Positions 17,393 to 27,815 of a stretch of 64,000 nucleotides of DNA are shown here, piece by piece. Made by a program: the position numbers and the translations under genes. The DNA comes from Mesorhizobium sp. 113-3-3 (GTDB lineage Bacteria > Pseudomonadota > Alphaproteobacteria > Rhizobiales > Rhizobiaceae), in the NCBI RefSeq assembly GCF_016756495.1, contig NZ_AP023243.1, forward strand, positions 6,824,501 to 6,888,500, read 5' to 3'. The notes beneath the pieces are model-generated. The model saw only the letters and a list, made by a program, of their open reading frames with translations, was not told the origin of the DNA and searched no databases. Position 1 is the stretch's first letter. The number at the start of each line of letters is the position of its first letter.

Positions 17393-17692
17393 ATGACGAT
17401 GGCCGTGACGAAGTTACGTGTCGAGGAGAAGCTTTATCAGAACCGCTATCTGGTCGATCCGGGCCGCCCGCATATCAAAGTGCGACCGCACGAGAGGCCG
17501 AGCGCGAACCTGCTCGCGCTGACACACATCTGCCCGGCCAAATGCTATGAGTTGAACGACAAGGGACAGGTGGAGACCACTTCCGACGGCTGCATGGAAT
17601 GCGGCACCTGTCGCGTGCTGTGCGAGGCCAGCGGTGAGATCGTGTGGAATTACCCGCGCGGCGGCTTCGGCGTTCTCTTCAAGTTCGGATGA
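17393..17692 (+). CDS. fixX: FixX, ferredoxin-like subunit
   Basis: A 99-residue 4Fe-4S protein that pairs with FixC. Cysteines fall in CPAKCYE and [12 protein letters not shown] near the C-terminus, and the tail [10 protein letters not shown] is typical of FixX. Twelve bp after fixC, last gene of fixABCX; readthrough into nifA1 is likely since no terminator was seen. Confidence 0.95.
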   Translation: MTMAVTKLRVEEKLYQNRYLVDPGRPHIKVRPHERPSANLLALTHICPAKCYELNDKGQVETTSDGCMECGTCRVLCEASGEIVWNYPRGGFGVLFKFG

Positions 17693-17848
17693 CTGGCGCA
17701 AAGAGCGGGAAACGAGAGGCTCGGAATGCGGTCAAGACCGCCAATATTGTTCACAATTGCCGAAAGGCTGAAAATACTATGTTTCTGGAACTCAAAATAC
17801 AAAAAAGGGCCTGGGAGGAGCACCTTGGACAACCCTTGAGGTGTTTGC

Positions 17849-19609
17849 ATGGCTCACATGCTTCCAGATCAGGTCGGTGAAATTGTATCTCGGAACACCC
17901 CGCCTGAACCTGCGGTCGAAGCGGCGCGCAATGCGGACAGCTTGCTCGGGGGAATCTACGAGATATCGAAGATTCTGACTGCCCCGACCCGGCTGGAGAT
18001 TACGCTTGCCAATGTCGCGAATATCCTCTCCTCGTTTGTGCAAATGCGTCATGGCGCAATTGTCGTCCTGGACGCTGAAGGAGAGCCGCAGATTAGCGCA
18101 ACTACCGGCGGCGCTGTGCCTCAGTCAGCCATCGGCAGTGTCATACCCCAGGCCGTAATAGACAAAATCGTCGCTACTGGAGTGCCGATCGTCATACAAG
18201 ACACAAGCACGTCGGAGCTGTTTCAGGCCGATCCTCAATCGACCAGCGGCACGATCGCAACTGCGTTTATCGGTGTCCCGCTAAAGGCTGAGGAAAAGAT
18301 CTTCGGGACGCTGTCGATCGACCGGGTCAGGAACGGTACCACCAAGTTCCGTTACGAGGAGGACTTACGTTTCCTGGCCATGGTCGCCAATCTGGTCGGC
18401 CGGACCATCCGCCTGCATCGCACTTTGAGCACGGCTGGTCAGCGACTTATCGAGAAGCAACCGAGACCAGAGCAATCGCTCGACGAGGACAGGACCCATC
18501 CGGCCCGACATCCGCATGTCAAGATCGACGGAATCATCGGAGAAAGTCCCGCACTCAAGCAAGTGCTGGAGATCGTCTCGGTCGTGGCCAGGACCAATTC
18601 CACCGTGCTTCTGCGAGGCGAAAGCGGTACCGGCAAGGAGTTCTTTGCACAGGCCATCCATAAGCTTTCGCATCGGAGGGAGAAATCCTTCGTCAAATTG
18701 AACTGCGCCGCATTGCCCGAAAGCGTCTTGGAATCGGAGCTCTTTGGCCACGAGAAGGGCGCCTTCACCGGGGCTATCCTGCAGCGCGCCGGCCGGTTCG
18801 AATTGGCGAATGGCGGAACCCTGCTGCTTGATGAAATCGGCGAGATTTCGCCTGCCTTTCAAGCCAAGCTGTTGCGCGTCTTGCAGGAAGGAGAACTTGA
18901 GCGAGTGGGCGGCACCAGGACCCTAAAGGTTGACGTGCGGCTCATATGCGCCACCAACAAGGACCTCGAGATGGCTGTCCGGAATGGAGAGTTCAGGGCC
19001 GACCTTTATTACCGCATCAATGTGGTGCCAATAGTCTTGCCTCCCCTCAGAGAGCGGCCGGGCGATATTCCACGCCTTGCCAAAGCTCTCCTCGATAGAT
19101 TCAACAAGGAGAACCATCGCGATCTTGCCTTCACGCCGTCGGCGCTTGACCTGATCTCGCAATGCTATTTCCCTGGCAACGTGCGTGAGTTGGAGAATTG
19201 TGTGCGACGGACGGCCACACTTGCGCGTTCAATGACAATCACTCCGTCGGATTTCGCCTGCCAGAACAGCCAGTGCCTTTCTTCGCTTCTGTGGAAAGGA
19301 GTCGGCCGTTCGCACGGCGCCTATGCCGTCGACGAGTTCGCACGTGGCAATATGATGCCGGTTGGATCGCCGCTGCCTGCCATGCGAGTCGGCCCCTCCC
19401 AGAATGAGGCATCGCCCGGCGAGACCTGCGACCCCAACCATCCAGCTTGCCCAGCAATCAACCAGCGTCTGACGGAACGCGACCGACTGATCGATGCGAT
19501 GGAGAAAGCCGGCTGGGTTCAGGCCAAGGCGGCTCGTTTCCTCGGTCTCACGCCGCGGCAGGTCGGCTATGCTCTGCGCCGGCATCATATCGAAGTGAAG
19601 AAGTTCTAA
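17849..19609 (+). CDS. nifA1: NifA1, sigma-54-dependent activator
   Basis: A 586-residue NifA: N-terminal GAF domain (about 35-190), AAA+ domain (about 225-460) with Walker A GESGTGKE and an intact GAFTGA sigma-54-contact loop, and a C-terminal Fis-type helix-turn-helix (QAKAARFLGLTPRQVGYAL). The oxygen-sensing motif of rhizobial NifA, C-x11-C-x19-C-x4-C, is complete, starting at [13 protein letters not shown]. It follows fixX by 156 bp without its own obvious NifA promoter. Named nifA1 by position after fixABCX, as in M. loti R7A where this copy is reported dispensable; the naming is inferred. Confidence 0.93.
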   Translation: MAHMLPDQVGEIVSRNTPPEPAVEAARNADSLLGGIYEISKILTAPTRLEITLANVANILSSFVQMRHGAIVVLDAEGEPQISATTGGAVPQSAIGSVIPQAVIDKIVATGVPIVIQDTSTSELFQADPQSTSGTIATAFIGVPLKAEEKIFGTLSIDRVRNGTTKFRYEEDLRFLAMVANLVGRTIRLHRTLSTAGQRLIEKQPRPEQSLDEDRTHPARHPHVKIDGIIGESPALKQVLEIVSVVARTNSTVLLRGESGTGKEFFAQAIHKLSHRREKSFVKLNCAALPESVLESELFGHEKGAFTGAILQRAGRFELANGGTLLLDEIGEISPAFQAKLLRVLQEGELERVGGTRTLKVDVRLICATNKDLEMAVRNGEFRADLYYRINVVPIVLPPLRERPGDIPRLAKALLDRFNKENHRDLAFTPSALDLISQCYFPGNVRELENCVRRTATLARSMTITPSDFACQNSQCLSSLLWKGVGRSHGAYAVDEFARGNMMPVGSPLPAMRVGPSQNEASPGETCDPNHPACPAINQRLTERDRLIDAMEKAGWVQAKAARFLGLTPRQVGYALRRHHIEVKKF

Positions 19610-19703
19610 ACGTCCCTGATGACATCAAACGTGGGGGCGCGGTTGCTGCCCGCACCGGGCGTAACTGAGACAAGACGTCACTTTTCGCGTTGCTTTTGAC
19701 CGT

Positions 19704-19719
19704 TGTCGGCGACCTGACA
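19704..19719. promoter_or_regulatory. NifA upstream activator sequence (nifB)
   Basis: TGT CGGCGACCTG ACA is an exact TGT-N10-ACA, about 85 bp upstream of the nifB promoter. Confidence 0.75.
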
Positions 19720-19802
19720 AAACCGTGTCGCAGGAAACGGACACAATTGGACACAAAAGGCCGACGTAAAAGCCAACATGACGGATAAGACCGCTTTTGG
19801 GG

Positions 19803-19818
19803 TTGGCATATCTCTTGC
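19803..19818 (+). promoter_or_regulatory. Sigma-54 promoter of nifB operon
   Basis: TTGGCATATCTCTTGC has GG at 19805-19806, ten bases, then GC at 19817-19818, 42 bp before the nifB start. Confidence 0.8.
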
Positions 19819-19859
19819 GCTCTGAAGTGCGATGTTCACACCACGCACGGAGCCGCTCC

Positions 19860-21341
19860 ATGTCCGCACCGATGATTTCGCTACAGGGCCTTTCCGGCAC
19901 GACAGTCTTCGATCAGTCGCCGGCGAGAGCGAAATCCGGTGGCTGCGCATCTTCATCCTGCGGCTCCTCCGCGAAGCCGCACGAGATGGACTCGGTCGTC
20001 TGGGAGAAGATCAAGGATCATCCCTGCTTTTCAGAGGAAGCGCACCACTATTTCGCGCGCATGCATGTGGCGGTCGCCCCAGCCTGCAATATTCAATGCA
20101 ACTACTGCAATCGCAAATATGACTGCGCCAACGAAAGCCGGCCTGGGGTCGTTTCGGAAAGGCTGACGCCCGACCAGGCGCTGCGCAAGGTGATCGGGGT
20201 TGCCAACGAAGTGCCGCAGCTTTCCGTGCTTGGCATCGCCGGACCGGGCGATGCCTGTTACGACTGGAAGAACACAAAGGCGACATTCCAACGGGTCGCC
20301 AAGGAAATCGGCGACATCAAGCTGTGCATCTCAACCAACGGGCTCGCGCTGCCAGACCGCGTCGCCGAGCTTGCCGAAATGAATGTCGATCACGTGACGA
20401 TCACCATCAACATGGTCGACCCGCGGATCGGTGCCAAGATCTATCCGTGGATCTTCTATGGCAACCGCCGTTATACCGGCGTTGAGGCCGCCACGATCCT
20501 GCACGAACGACAGATGTCGGGGCTGGAGATGCTGACGGCGCGCGGCATCCTCACCAAGATCAATTCGGTAATGATCCCCGGCGTAAACGATGAGCACCTG
20601 ATCGAGGTGAATAAATGGGTCAAGGAGCGCGGCGCGTTCCTGCACAATGTCATGCCGCTGATTTCCGACCCGGCGCACGGTACGCATTACGGCCTGAGTG
20701 GGCAGCGCGGCCCCAAGGCAATGGAGCTGAAGGCCCTTCAGGATCGTCTCGAAGGCGGCGCCAAGTTGATGCGCCACTGCCGGCAGTGCCGGGCCGATGC
20801 TGTCGGCCTGCTCGGCGAGGATCGTGGCCAGGAATTCACGCTCGACCGGCTTCCCGACAAGGTCACGTACGACGCCAGCAAGCGCGAGACATATCGGGCA
20901 GTGGTCGCGCGCGAGCGGGGCGATCGCCTGGCGGCCAAGAGCGAGGCGCTCGGGATGGTCAAGACCGCAGGCTCCGGCAAATCGCTTCTGGTAGCGGTGG
21001 CGACCAAGGGTGGCGGCCGCATCAACGAGCATTTCGGCCATGCGAAGGAATTCCAGGTTTATGAGGCCTCTCCGAAAGGGATCAGTTTCGTCGGTCATCG
21101 CAAGGTCGAACAGTATTGCCTCGGCGGCCGGGCCGAGGACAAGAGCCTCGACGGCGTCATCTCTACGCTCGAAGGCGTAGACATCGTGCTGTGCGCGAGA
21201 ATTGGAAATTGCCCCGAGGATCGTCTCAAGGAAGGTGGGATCCGAGCAACGGAGGCTTACGGGTATGACTACATCGAGACCGCGATCGGCGCGCTTTACG
21301 CCGCCGAGTTTGGGAGTGAGCCACTGGCTGCGACGGCCTGA
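19860..21341 (+). CDS. nifB: NifB, FeMo-cofactor radical SAM synthase
   Basis: A 493-residue NifB that builds the NifB-co (Fe8S9C) precursor of FeMo-cofactor. The radical SAM cluster motif is CNIQCNYC, followed by the extra NifB cysteines around NRKYDC. A C-terminal NifX/NafY-like domain (from about residue 375, [18 protein letters not shown]) is fused, as in most proteobacterial NifBs. The ATG at 19860 is used because it follows the sigma-54 promoter; the longer frame from 19797 would begin upstream of the transcript. Heads the operon nifB-fdxN-nifZ-fixU. Confidence 0.97.
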   Translation: MSAPMISLQGLSGTTVFDQSPARAKSGGCASSSCGSSAKPHEMDSVVWEKIKDHPCFSEEAHHYFARMHVAVAPACNIQCNYCNRKYDCANESRPGVVSERLTPDQALRKVIGVANEVPQLSVLGIAGPGDACYDWKNTKATFQRVAKEIGDIKLCISTNGLALPDRVAELAEMNVDHVTITINMVDPRIGAKIYPWIFYGNRRYTGVEAATILHERQMSGLEMLTARGILTKINSVMIPGVNDEHLIEVNKWVKERGAFLHNVMPLISDPAHGTHYGLSGQRGPKAMELKALQDRLEGGAKLMRHCRQCRADAVGLLGEDRGQEFTLDRLPDKVTYDASKRETYRAVVARERGDRLAAKSEALGMVKTAGSGKSLLVAVATKGGGRINEHFGHAKEFQVYEASPKGISFVGHRKVEQYCLGGRAEDKSLDGVISTLEGVDIVLCARIGNCPEDRLKEGGIRATEAYGYDYIETAIGALYAAEFGSEPLAATA

Positions 21342-21373
21342 GCCGCCTCATTCTAACCGAACCGGAGTTGAAA

Positions 21374-21568
21374 ATGGCCTTTAAGATCATCGCTTCCCAA
21401 TGCACCCAGTGCGGTGCCTGTGAGTTTGAATGCCCTTCGGGCGCGATTAAGTTCAAGGGCGAGACCTACGTGATCGATCCGAAAAAGTGCACCGAATGCG
21501 AGGGGACCTTCGAAACGCAGCAATGCGCCTCGGTATGTCCGGTGTCGAAGACTTGCGTCCCTGCCTGA
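21374..21568 (+). CDS. fdxN: FdxN, 2[4Fe-4S] ferredoxin
   Basis: A 64-residue bacterial-type ferredoxin with [11 protein letters not shown] and a second cluster motif CTEC...CASVCP carrying the longer spacer usual for FdxN. It is a candidate electron donor to nitrogenase or NifB. Located 32 bp after nifB, with a GGAG site. Start taken at the second Met, ATG 21374. Confidence 0.94.
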   Translation: MAFKIIASQCTQCGACEFECPSGAIKFKGETYVIDPKKCTECEGTFETQQCASVCPVSKTCVPA

Positions 21569-21658
21569 CCTCCATTTCGGCTACTGACACGGTCGAGGCG
21601 CCTCCGCAGGACCATCGACCTCCTGTTGGAAAGCTGCAGCCGAGAGAAAGGAACGGCC

Positions 21659-21985
21659 ATGAGCCTCGGACGCGAACAGGACATCGAAATCCGTACACCC
21701 CCGCGATTCATGCCGGGTGAGCGGGTCCGCGCCACACGCCACATAAAAAATGACGGCACCTATCCGGGCAAGGAGATCGGTGAAAATCTGGTGCGCAAAG
21801 GCGACGAGGGCTATGTGCGCGACATCGGCACCTTTCTCCAGCAGTTCTACATCTATGCGGTCGAATGGGTCGATCGCGGCACCGTCGTCGGCATGCGTGC
21901 GCGTGAACTCATGAGCCTTGAGACGGCCCGGACTCCTTCCAGTGCCGAAATCGGTGCTGGGTTTGACGAAGGAACGGCCCGATGA
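21659..21985 (+). CDS. nifZ: NifZ, P-cluster maturation protein
   Basis: A 108-residue NifZ, which helps form the second P-cluster of the MoFe protein. The family core FMPGERVRATRHIKNDGTYPG and the GDEGYVRDIGTFLQ strand region are clear. ATG 21659 follows AAAGGAA. The stop overlaps the fixU start (ATGA). In M. loti R7A nifZ is reported as needed for a fully effective symbiosis. Confidence 0.95.
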   Translation: MSLGREQDIEIRTPPRFMPGERVRATRHIKNDGTYPGKEIGENLVRKGDEGYVRDIGTFLQQFYIYAVEWVDRGTVVGMRARELMSLETARTPSSAEIGAGFDEGTAR

Positions 21986-22194
21986 GGGTAATGATCCGCA
22001 GGACCCGTGCTGGCTTGTCGGCATATATTCCCAAAAAGGATCTCGAAGAGCCGATCATCAAGGTCGACAACGAACACTTATGGGGTGGCGCCGTGACGCT
22101 GAAGAACGGCTGGCGGCTAGTCCTGCCCGACCTTCCGCGCGATACGCCTTTGCCGATTACCGTGGAAGCAAGGAAGATTTCCGACGAGGACTGA
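21982..22194 (+). CDS. fixU: FixU/NifT family protein
   Basis: A 70-residue NifT/FixU. The short beta-rich sequence includes AYIPKKDLEEPI and the WGGAVTLKNGWRLVLPDLP block that defines the family. Function is poorly known; it is encoded beside nifZ in many diazotrophs. Its start codon overlaps the nifZ stop, so the two are coupled. Confidence 0.93.
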   Translation: MRVMIRRTRAGLSAYIPKKDLEEPIIKVDNEHLWGGAVTLKNGWRLVLPDLPRDTPLPITVEARKISDED

Positions 22195-22235
22195 CCTTCG
22201 GGTTGACACAAAGAGAGCGGCAAAGGGATACGAGC

Positions 22236-23147
22236 ATGAACACAATGACCTCGGGCCATCTCGTCGTCATTCGGGACAGTTTTGCCGAAAGGCAGCTTGA
22301 CCTTTTGAAGAAAGGGCTCGCGGCCGATCAGGTCATTCCCTATCTCGGCCCGGGTCTGCTTGAGATCCGCTCCGCGGGACCGCCCGTACCGCATACCCCC
22401 GAAGCCGTTGCCGCAGCGCTCAACAAGCGCGCGCCAGCCCCTTCGAAGATTCGCACCAACATGTGGTCGGTAGCGCAGTATATCGAACAGCGCCGGCACC
22501 GCCGGACGCTTCAAGTTTGGATGGCCGAAATATTCGCGGCCCCGGTGGTGCCGACCATCTTGCATGCCTGGCTTGCAACGCTGCCGCTCTCCGTGATCGT
22601 CGACAGCTGGTACGACGGTGCCATGCGCGCGGCTCTAATACAGACCCGCCGAACGGACGTCGTCGAAATACAGGGCGTAACACGGGCGCACGAGATCGGT
22701 GACATTTGGACGAAAGCCTACGATTTGTCCGGGATATTACTCGAATCCGCACCAGCGGCGAAGACGGTTCTCTACGCCCCTCACGGCGGTGCCAGGCCGG
22801 CCGCAAACTTCCTCGTCGCAGATTCCGACTACGTTGAAGTGCTGAGCGAAATCGACATCCAGACGCCGATCCCTGACCTGGTGAAGGAACGGCGAGCTAG
22901 TCGTGGTGTTTTCTTCATCGGCTGCCGCTTCAACGATCAGATGCTGCGCACCTATGCCCGGCAGATCATGAAGCGCTCCAATGGCCCACATTTTGCGGCA
23001 ATCGATACAGCGACGCTGACCAAGAACGAGCGTCGTTTCCTTGCGGCAAGCGCAATCACGGTCATTGACATGCCGACGGGTCAGGCCGCAGCCCGTCTCG
23101 TCGGACTGGGCGAGACATTGCATGAAGCCAAACGGGGTATCGTTTGA
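22236..23147 (+). CDS. SIR2-like protein linked to the nif operon
   Basis: A 303-residue protein resembling the SIR2_2 type of sirtuin-fold proteins: VIPYLGPGLLE near the N-terminus resembles the NAD-binding GAGxS region (here YLGPGLL), and GVFFIGCRFNDQMLRTYARQI near residue 235 resembles the second Rossmann region. It has its own ribosome site (AAAGGG) 41 bp after fixU and lies in the same direction, so it probably belongs to the nifB operon. SIR2_2 proteins are NAD hydrolases or deacylases, many of them in phage defence; a role in nitrogen fixation is not established. Catalytic residues cannot be assigned with certainty by eye. Confidence 0.65.
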   Translation: MNTMTSGHLVVIRDSFAERQLDLLKKGLAADQVIPYLGPGLLEIRSAGPPVPHTPEAVAAALNKRAPAPSKIRTNMWSVAQYIEQRRHRRTLQVWMAEIFAAPVVPTILHAWLATLPLSVIVDSWYDGAMRAALIQTRRTDVVEIQGVTRAHEIGDIWTKAYDLSGILLESAPAAKTVLYAPHGGARPAANFLVADSDYVEVLSEIDIQTPIPDLVKERRASRGVFFIGCRFNDQMLRTYARQIMKRSNGPHFAAIDTATLTKNERRFLAASAITVIDMPTGQAAARLVGLGETLHEAKRGIV

Positions 23148-24228
23148 GCCATTCTCAGACACCTCAACATTGCCGAAAAGGTAAAACGGGCAATTGACTT
23201 CCGGGTTTTTCAACAACTCCGAGAGGCACTCTGAAAAGCTACGACGGTTATTGCATTCGAGGCTGCAGCGGATATGGCATTCGATGCTGCGGATGAACAC
23301 AGCGGCGACGGGCTCGAACCAGCCGAGCAGAGCATAGTCTGGCGCCAGGGTTGTCGCGGCGAGCGGTCGCAGCTGATCGGCTTCACTTGGCGGTAAAAGC
23401 TGTGGCACGGCGCGATGACCAGGGCCGGTTGGGGTCGATGCCAATCGAGCTAAGGCCAAGCGTGCTCACCGCATAGGCGGTCACCTGCCACTGCCATATA
23501 GGCGGTCACCTGCCACTGCCATCCCAGAGCGTCAGGATGATCGCGTTGCGCGACAGCTTGGCGCGCCGCAGACGCGAGCGATTGGTTCAGGGCAGCCCGC
23601 TTCGCCATCAACGAGACCCGCTGCTGCATGAGTTGTAACGCCCGCACCACGGCGCCGCGAATCCGCGCTTGTGGCGCCATGACCTTGAGGCGAGTGAGTT
23701 CGGCGCTAACAACGCAGACTGAACCAATCCGATCAGCCCGGCCCATGCCGGAGAGCACGGCGACCAATGCCGCCAGCTCCACCACGCAGGGGGACACGAT
23801 CCCGCCTGCGGCTAAGCGCGAGTTGAAAAGCATACGTCGACGCCCGCCATTTCCGCATGCACCGCCTTGGATAAGGCCTGCCTCGAGGCATGATGCGGGC
23901 CTGGTTGGCTTTCCTGTCGATGCCAGCTTCGTAAGCAGCGGCTCCCGCGAGGTCGAGCAGTTCTAACTGGCGGCTTGAGTTGACGGCGCTCACGCACAGC
24001 CGTTCCAGGTGCGGCCAGTTATGCGGCCTTCCCCTTCCCATTTGGCTTGGGCAAGCTTCTGGGTGATCCTCTGCATCGCCGGTCGCAGAGAGGTCCGGTC
24101 TGCAAAGTCAGCACAGGCCACTATTGCGGCCGCCTCGAGATGTATGCGTCCCTCTCATCTGTTTGGCCGGACTGGGCGAGCTTGCACCCGGTCGGACATG
24201 CAGTCCAACCTGGATGCGCGCTTCCACA
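23148..24228. other. Degenerate intergenic region between nif and nod genes
   Basis: About 1.1 kb without a recognisable intact gene. Minus-strand frames at 23450-23833 and 23733-24041 are protein-like in places (LDLAGAAAYEAGIDRKANQ) but broken, and I cannot name a family; a decayed insertion element is possible. A 25-bp exact tandem duplication (23473-23522) lies inside. No nod box or NifA site was seen. Confidence 0.4.
23473..23522. repeat. Exact 25-bp tandem duplication
   Basis: The unit starting ATAGGCGGTCACCTGCC is present twice in a row, at 23473-23497 and 23498-23522. Because 25 is not a multiple of three, it would frameshift any reading frame across it. Confidence 0.85.
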
Positions 24229-25197
24229 TCAAGCCGCATGAAGGCGAAGAAAATCCTCATACGTCGCTTGCAACCCGGCACCAAGGGACGTTTTGGCTTT
24301 CCAGCCAAGGTTACGCAAGCGCGTTACGTCCAGTAGCTTGCGCGGAGTACCGTCTGGCTTCGTCGTGTCGAACACCAAATTGCCCTCCCAGCAGACCGCC
24401 GCCTTGACGAGTTCCGCCACCTCGCGAATTGTGACGTCCTCACCAACGCCAACATTAATCAGGGGCGCAGTGTCGGGGGCTGTCAAGGCGTCAAAATCCG
24501 AATCTGGCAGGCCAAGCAGGAACGCAATGGCATCGCCTACATCCGACGAATACATAAACTCTCGCCGAGGATTTCCGGATCCCCAGACCCCCACAGAGGA
24601 GTCGCCGTTCATTTTAGCTTGATGAAAGCGGCGTATCAGAGCAGGCAGAACGTGACAATTTTCGGGGTGATAATTATCGCCGGGACCATATAAATTGGTC
24701 GGCATCAACGCGAGATAGCGCGCCTTGTACTGCCGGTTGAAAGACCAGCACGATTCGACACCTGCGATTTTTGCCAAAGCGTAGGGACGATTCGTCGCTT
24801 CAAGCGGACCGGTGAGAAGGTATTCCTCCCGTATCGGCTGCGGACAGTCGCGTGGATAGATACACGAGGAGCCAAGAAAAATCATCCGTTCGACGCCGGA
24901 AGCGTAAGCGGCATCAAAAACACTGACTTGAATCGCGAGGTTGTTATGAAGGAAATCGACAGGGGAGCTGGCGTTCGCCAGTATACCACCAACCTTCGCG
25001 GCGCACATAACGACGTAATCTGGCCGCTGCGACATGAAGAACCTGCGCGTCTCGCTCCGGTCAAATAGATCCAGTTCGTCGTGAGTACGTGTTATTATCT
25101 CATAGGATCCTAACGCCTCGAGGGCTCTCATCGTGGCCGATCCAACAAGGCCGCGATGGCCTGCCACATAGACTTTCTTCATCTTTTTGTTTTCCAT
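24229..25197 (-). CDS. nolK: GDP-L-fucose synthase for Nod factor
   Basis: A 322-residue GDP-4-keto-6-deoxy-mannose epimerase/reductase (Fcl family), the last step to GDP-fucose. The Rossmann motif is GHRGLVGSA near residue 13, with catalytic S and YxxxK in GSSCIYP and YALAK. It follows noeL by 72 bp in the order nodZ-noeL-nolK. The product is the donor for fucosylation of the Nod-factor reducing end by NodZ. Expression should come from the nod box at 27768. Confidence 0.95.
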   Translation of the reverse strand: MENKKMKKVYVAGHRGLVGSATMRALEALGSYEIITRTHDELDLFDRSETRRFFMSQRPDYVVMCAAKVGGILANASSPVDFLHNNLAIQVSVFDAAYASGVERMIFLGSSCIYPRDCPQPIREEYLLTGPLEATNRPYALAKIAGVESCWSFNRQYKARYLALMPTNLYGPGDNYHPENCHVLPALIRRFHQAKMNGDSSVGVWGSGNPRREFMYSSDVGDAIAFLLGLPDSDFDALTAPDTAPLINVGVGEDVTIREVAELVKAAVCWEGNLVFDTTKPDGTPRKLLDVTRLRNLGWKAKTSLGAGLQATYEDFLRLHAA

Positions 25198-25269
25198 TGT
25201 TAACGCTCTGGGCGCTCCTTAAGAAGGCCACCATAGCACTGACAACAACCCCGCATGGCGCCGCCGTTG

Positions 25270-26370
25270 TCAGCATAACTCTCGTGGACTGTGTGAATAA
25301 TAACCCTGATTCATCAGCACTGCTTCACGCTCCGCCATGCGCAAATCTTCCCGAACCATCTCCCTAACCAATTCGATGAAGGAGATTTTGGGCTCCCACC
25401 CAAGTTTTTCTTTCGCCTTGCGGGCATCGCCGAGAAGTGTCTCGACTTCTGCAGGACGAAAATAGCGGGGATCTACTTTTACGATCAGAGCTCCCGTCTT
25501 TGCATCGTACCCCTCTTCGTCGACCCCTTCCCCCACCCAACGAACATCGATGCCGAGTTCAGCGGCCGCGACGGTGACGAATTCGCGCACCGAATGTTGC
25601 TCACCGCTAGCGATCACAAAGTCTTCAGGTTGCTGCTGCTGCAGCATCAACCACTGCATCTGGACGTAGTCTCGAGCGTGCCCCCAATCGCGACGCGCAT
25701 TAAGGTTGCCGAGGAATAGAGTGCGTTGCATTCCAAGCTTAATCCGAGTCAAGGCGCGCGTGATTTTGCGAGTTACAAATGTTTCTCCGCGCGTAGGTGA
25801 CTCATGATTAAATAAAATGCCGTTACATGCATACAAATTGTAAGATTCTCGATAATTTACGGTGATCCAGTGAGCATACAATTTGGCAACAGCGTAGGGG
25901 GACCGGGGGTAGAACGGTGTCGTCTCGGTCTGTGGCGTTTCCCGCACCAGCCCGTAGAGCTCAGACGTCGAGGCTTGGTAGTAGCGCGTATGCTTGACGA
26001 GCCCCAGGATCCGAATTGCCTCGAGGATACGCAGCGCACCCAAGGCATCGGAGTTCGCGGTGTATTCTGGTTCTTCAAAGGAGACTGCAACGTGGCTCTG
26101 AGCTGCCAAATTGTAAATTTCGTCCGGCTGAACCAGTTGGATGACGCGCGTAAGGCTCGACGAGTCTGTCAAGTCCCCGTGGTGAAGTGTAAGATCAACG
26201 CCACTTTCATGAGGGTCATGATAGAGATGGTCTATACGGCCCGTATTAAAAAGAGACGATCGTCTCTTTATCCCATGCACAGAATAGCCCTTTTCTAAAA
26301 GCAATTCTGCGAGGTAGGAACCGTCTTGTCCCGTAACCCCGGTGATTAAAGCTACTTTTCTCTTTGACAA
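25270..26370 (-). CDS. noeL: GDP-mannose 4,6-dehydratase for Nod factor
   Basis: A 366-residue GMD that converts GDP-mannose to GDP-4-keto-6-deoxy-mannose. NADP motif [12 protein letters not shown] near residue 11; catalytic STSELYG and [11 protein letters not shown]-terminal [14 protein letters not shown] as in the family. The start codon is TTG (26370-26368) with an AAAGGAT site seven bases away. Gene order and product place it between nodZ and nolK in the nod-box operon. Confidence 0.95.
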   Translation of the reverse strand: MSKRKVALITGVTGQDGSYLAELLLEKGYSVHGIKRRSSLFNTGRIDHLYHDPHESGVDLTLHHGDLTDSSSLTRVIQLVQPDEIYNLAAQSHVAVSFEEPEYTANSDALGALRILEAIRILGLVKHTRYYQASTSELYGLVRETPQTETTPFYPRSPYAVAKLYAHWITVNYRESYNLYACNGILFNHESPTRGETFVTRKITRALTRIKLGMQRTLFLGNLNARRDWGHARDYVQMQWLMLQQQQPEDFVIASGEQHSVREFVTVAAAELGIDVRWVGEGVDEEGYDAKTGALIVKVDPRYFRPAEVETLLGDARKAKEKLGWEPKISFIELVREMVREDLRMAEREAVLMNQGYYSHSPRELC

Positions 26371-26511
26371 GCTTGAATCCTTTTGATTTTGACGCGCCCA
26401 TGAAAACGCTCGCCTGCGGCGGGATTGCGTGGCGAGAAAGGGGCGTATTGGGCAGGCGAACGGGGGCCTCTGCGCGAAGGCAAGGGAGAGTTCGATCGGG
26501 ATGCCAGCCTT

Positions 26512-27501
26512 TCATGGAGCCGGGGAACGTTCGAAAGTGTTGTCGATCAAGATCAAACGACGCGGGTCATTCAAATCGAATTCGACAATTCGTGGCACGA
26601 AGAGGCGGGCGTAGCGGGTGAAGGCGCTAGTCGGAGGAAAGCGAATAACAGTGTCGCATCGACCGAGGAGATACATCTCAACGAGCGCGGAAAACCCCCC
26701 GTCGGTGCCCAGTGCTGCACTGTGTAAGGGGCCGGCCTGATCCGCCTGGAAGCGTTTTGGGACGGTGAAAAGTTCGGGAAATACGCCCGACAGGTGATCA
26801 ACAACCTTGGCGCTGTCTGTACACAAGAACACCCTTACAGGTCTTGAATGCGGTTGCGCCTTGGCCATACGAATGGCAGTGCATACCTGCTCTAAGGCAA
26901 CCGTCGGATCAGCCCAGTAAGGTGCGTGATCCATAATATCTTCGCCGTTGCCGTGGCGGACATGGACTCCAATTATGCTGTGCCCGTCAAAATGTTCCTG
27001 GTAGAGCGCTTCAATGCGATCCTCAATTTCGACCCTCGGTGTGATGCTCCTAAATATGGTTCGCTCGGCCTTTTCATCGCAGCGCCACATCAAGCAAGCA
27101 TCACACACTACCGTGTTGGCTTCACAATCATCTTGGGCCTGGAAAAGATCGTTAAGCTCGTCACGTTCTTGGAAAATCTGTTCATCCGGACGGTACACGC
27201 AGTCGATGGATGGCTTGTTCCACCACGACGGGAAGAAGGGACCAGGGAATGAGACGTGGTTGATCTGGTCATCGCAAATGACCCGTACACCACCGATATC
27301 CTCAATTGGCTTGAAGAAAGCTGGAAAGGCATTCGCAAACGGGTTGTCAAGGTAACAAGAGCCGCGCCAATCTATTGCTAAAGCTCGTCCCGTCCGATGT
27401 GCGTAGTCCCAAGCCGACGCGAGAGACCACAGGCAATCACCGAGACCCGTGCGCCGTCGAGAAACAACGAACCGATCGTTCCTTGAGCGATCAACAAGCA
27501 T
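26512..27501 (-). CDS. nodZ: Nod factor alpha-1,6-fucosyltransferase
   Basis: A 329-residue NodZ, which adds fucose to the reducing-end N-acetylglucosamine of the lipochitooligosaccharide. Family blocks seen: RFVVSRRRTGLGDCLWSLAS, FPGPFFPSWW, and the GT23 donor-binding loop GVHVRHGNGEDIMDHAPYW. ATG 27501 has a GGAGAGAGG site. First gene of the operon with noeL and nolK behind the nod box at 27768. Indicates a fucosylated Nod factor, as for Lotus-type hosts and broad-host-range strains. Confidence 0.96.
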   Translation of the reverse strand: MLVDRSRNDRFVVSRRRTGLGDCLWSLASAWDYAHRTGRALAIDWRGSCYLDNPFANAFPAFFKPIEDIGGVRVICDDQINHVSFPGPFFPSWWNKPSIDCVYRPDEQIFQERDELNDLFQAQDDCEANTVVCDACLMWRCDEKAERTIFRSITPRVEIEDRIEALYQEHFDGHSIIGVHVRHGNGEDIMDHAPYWADPTVALEQVCTAIRMAKAQPHSRPVRVFLCTDSAKVVDHLSGVFPELFTVPKRFQADQAGPLHSAALGTDGGFSALVEMYLLGRCDTVIRFPPTSAFTRYARLFVPRIVEFDLNDPRRLILIDNTFERSPAP

Positions 27502-27767
27502 CTAAATTGCCTCTCTCCAGAACACCACAAGCCTCAGCTTTGCTGCTGCGTTTGAGGCAAGCGCCTGCGCAATTCGGGGAAGATTGTCGTGCTGTGCCAA
27601 TGCGATGTAGCTTGCGTCTGTCGCGGAAGTGCCTGGCCGCGATGGACGCGCGCCTGGGCTGGTCTTCCGCGCAGACCAGAAAATGCTCTTCGGAGCCAAC
27701 GCAAACATCAACCACTTTCCTTAAGGCTGCTACATTCTTGAATTCTTTCTATGCATCGTGCCGTAAC

Positions 27768-27815
27768 ATCGGTAAAATCGTCTGTTTCGATGAAACGCAT
27801 CCACGCCATGGATGG
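27768..27815 (-). promoter_or_regulatory. nod box (NodD binding site) upstream of nodZ
   Basis: On the minus strand two ATC-N9-GAT motifs (27799-27813 and 27777-27791) are arranged as in the nod-box consensus, and the end reads ATTTTACCGATG, close to the conserved ATTTTACCAATC. It lies about 265 bp upstream of nodZ with no intervening gene, so the transcript has a long leader. Confidence 0.85.

Noticed and set aside
19733..19755. TGT...ACA pair close to the nifB promoter as a second NifA site
   Set aside because: Spacing is 12, not 10; the exact site at 19704 is adequate.
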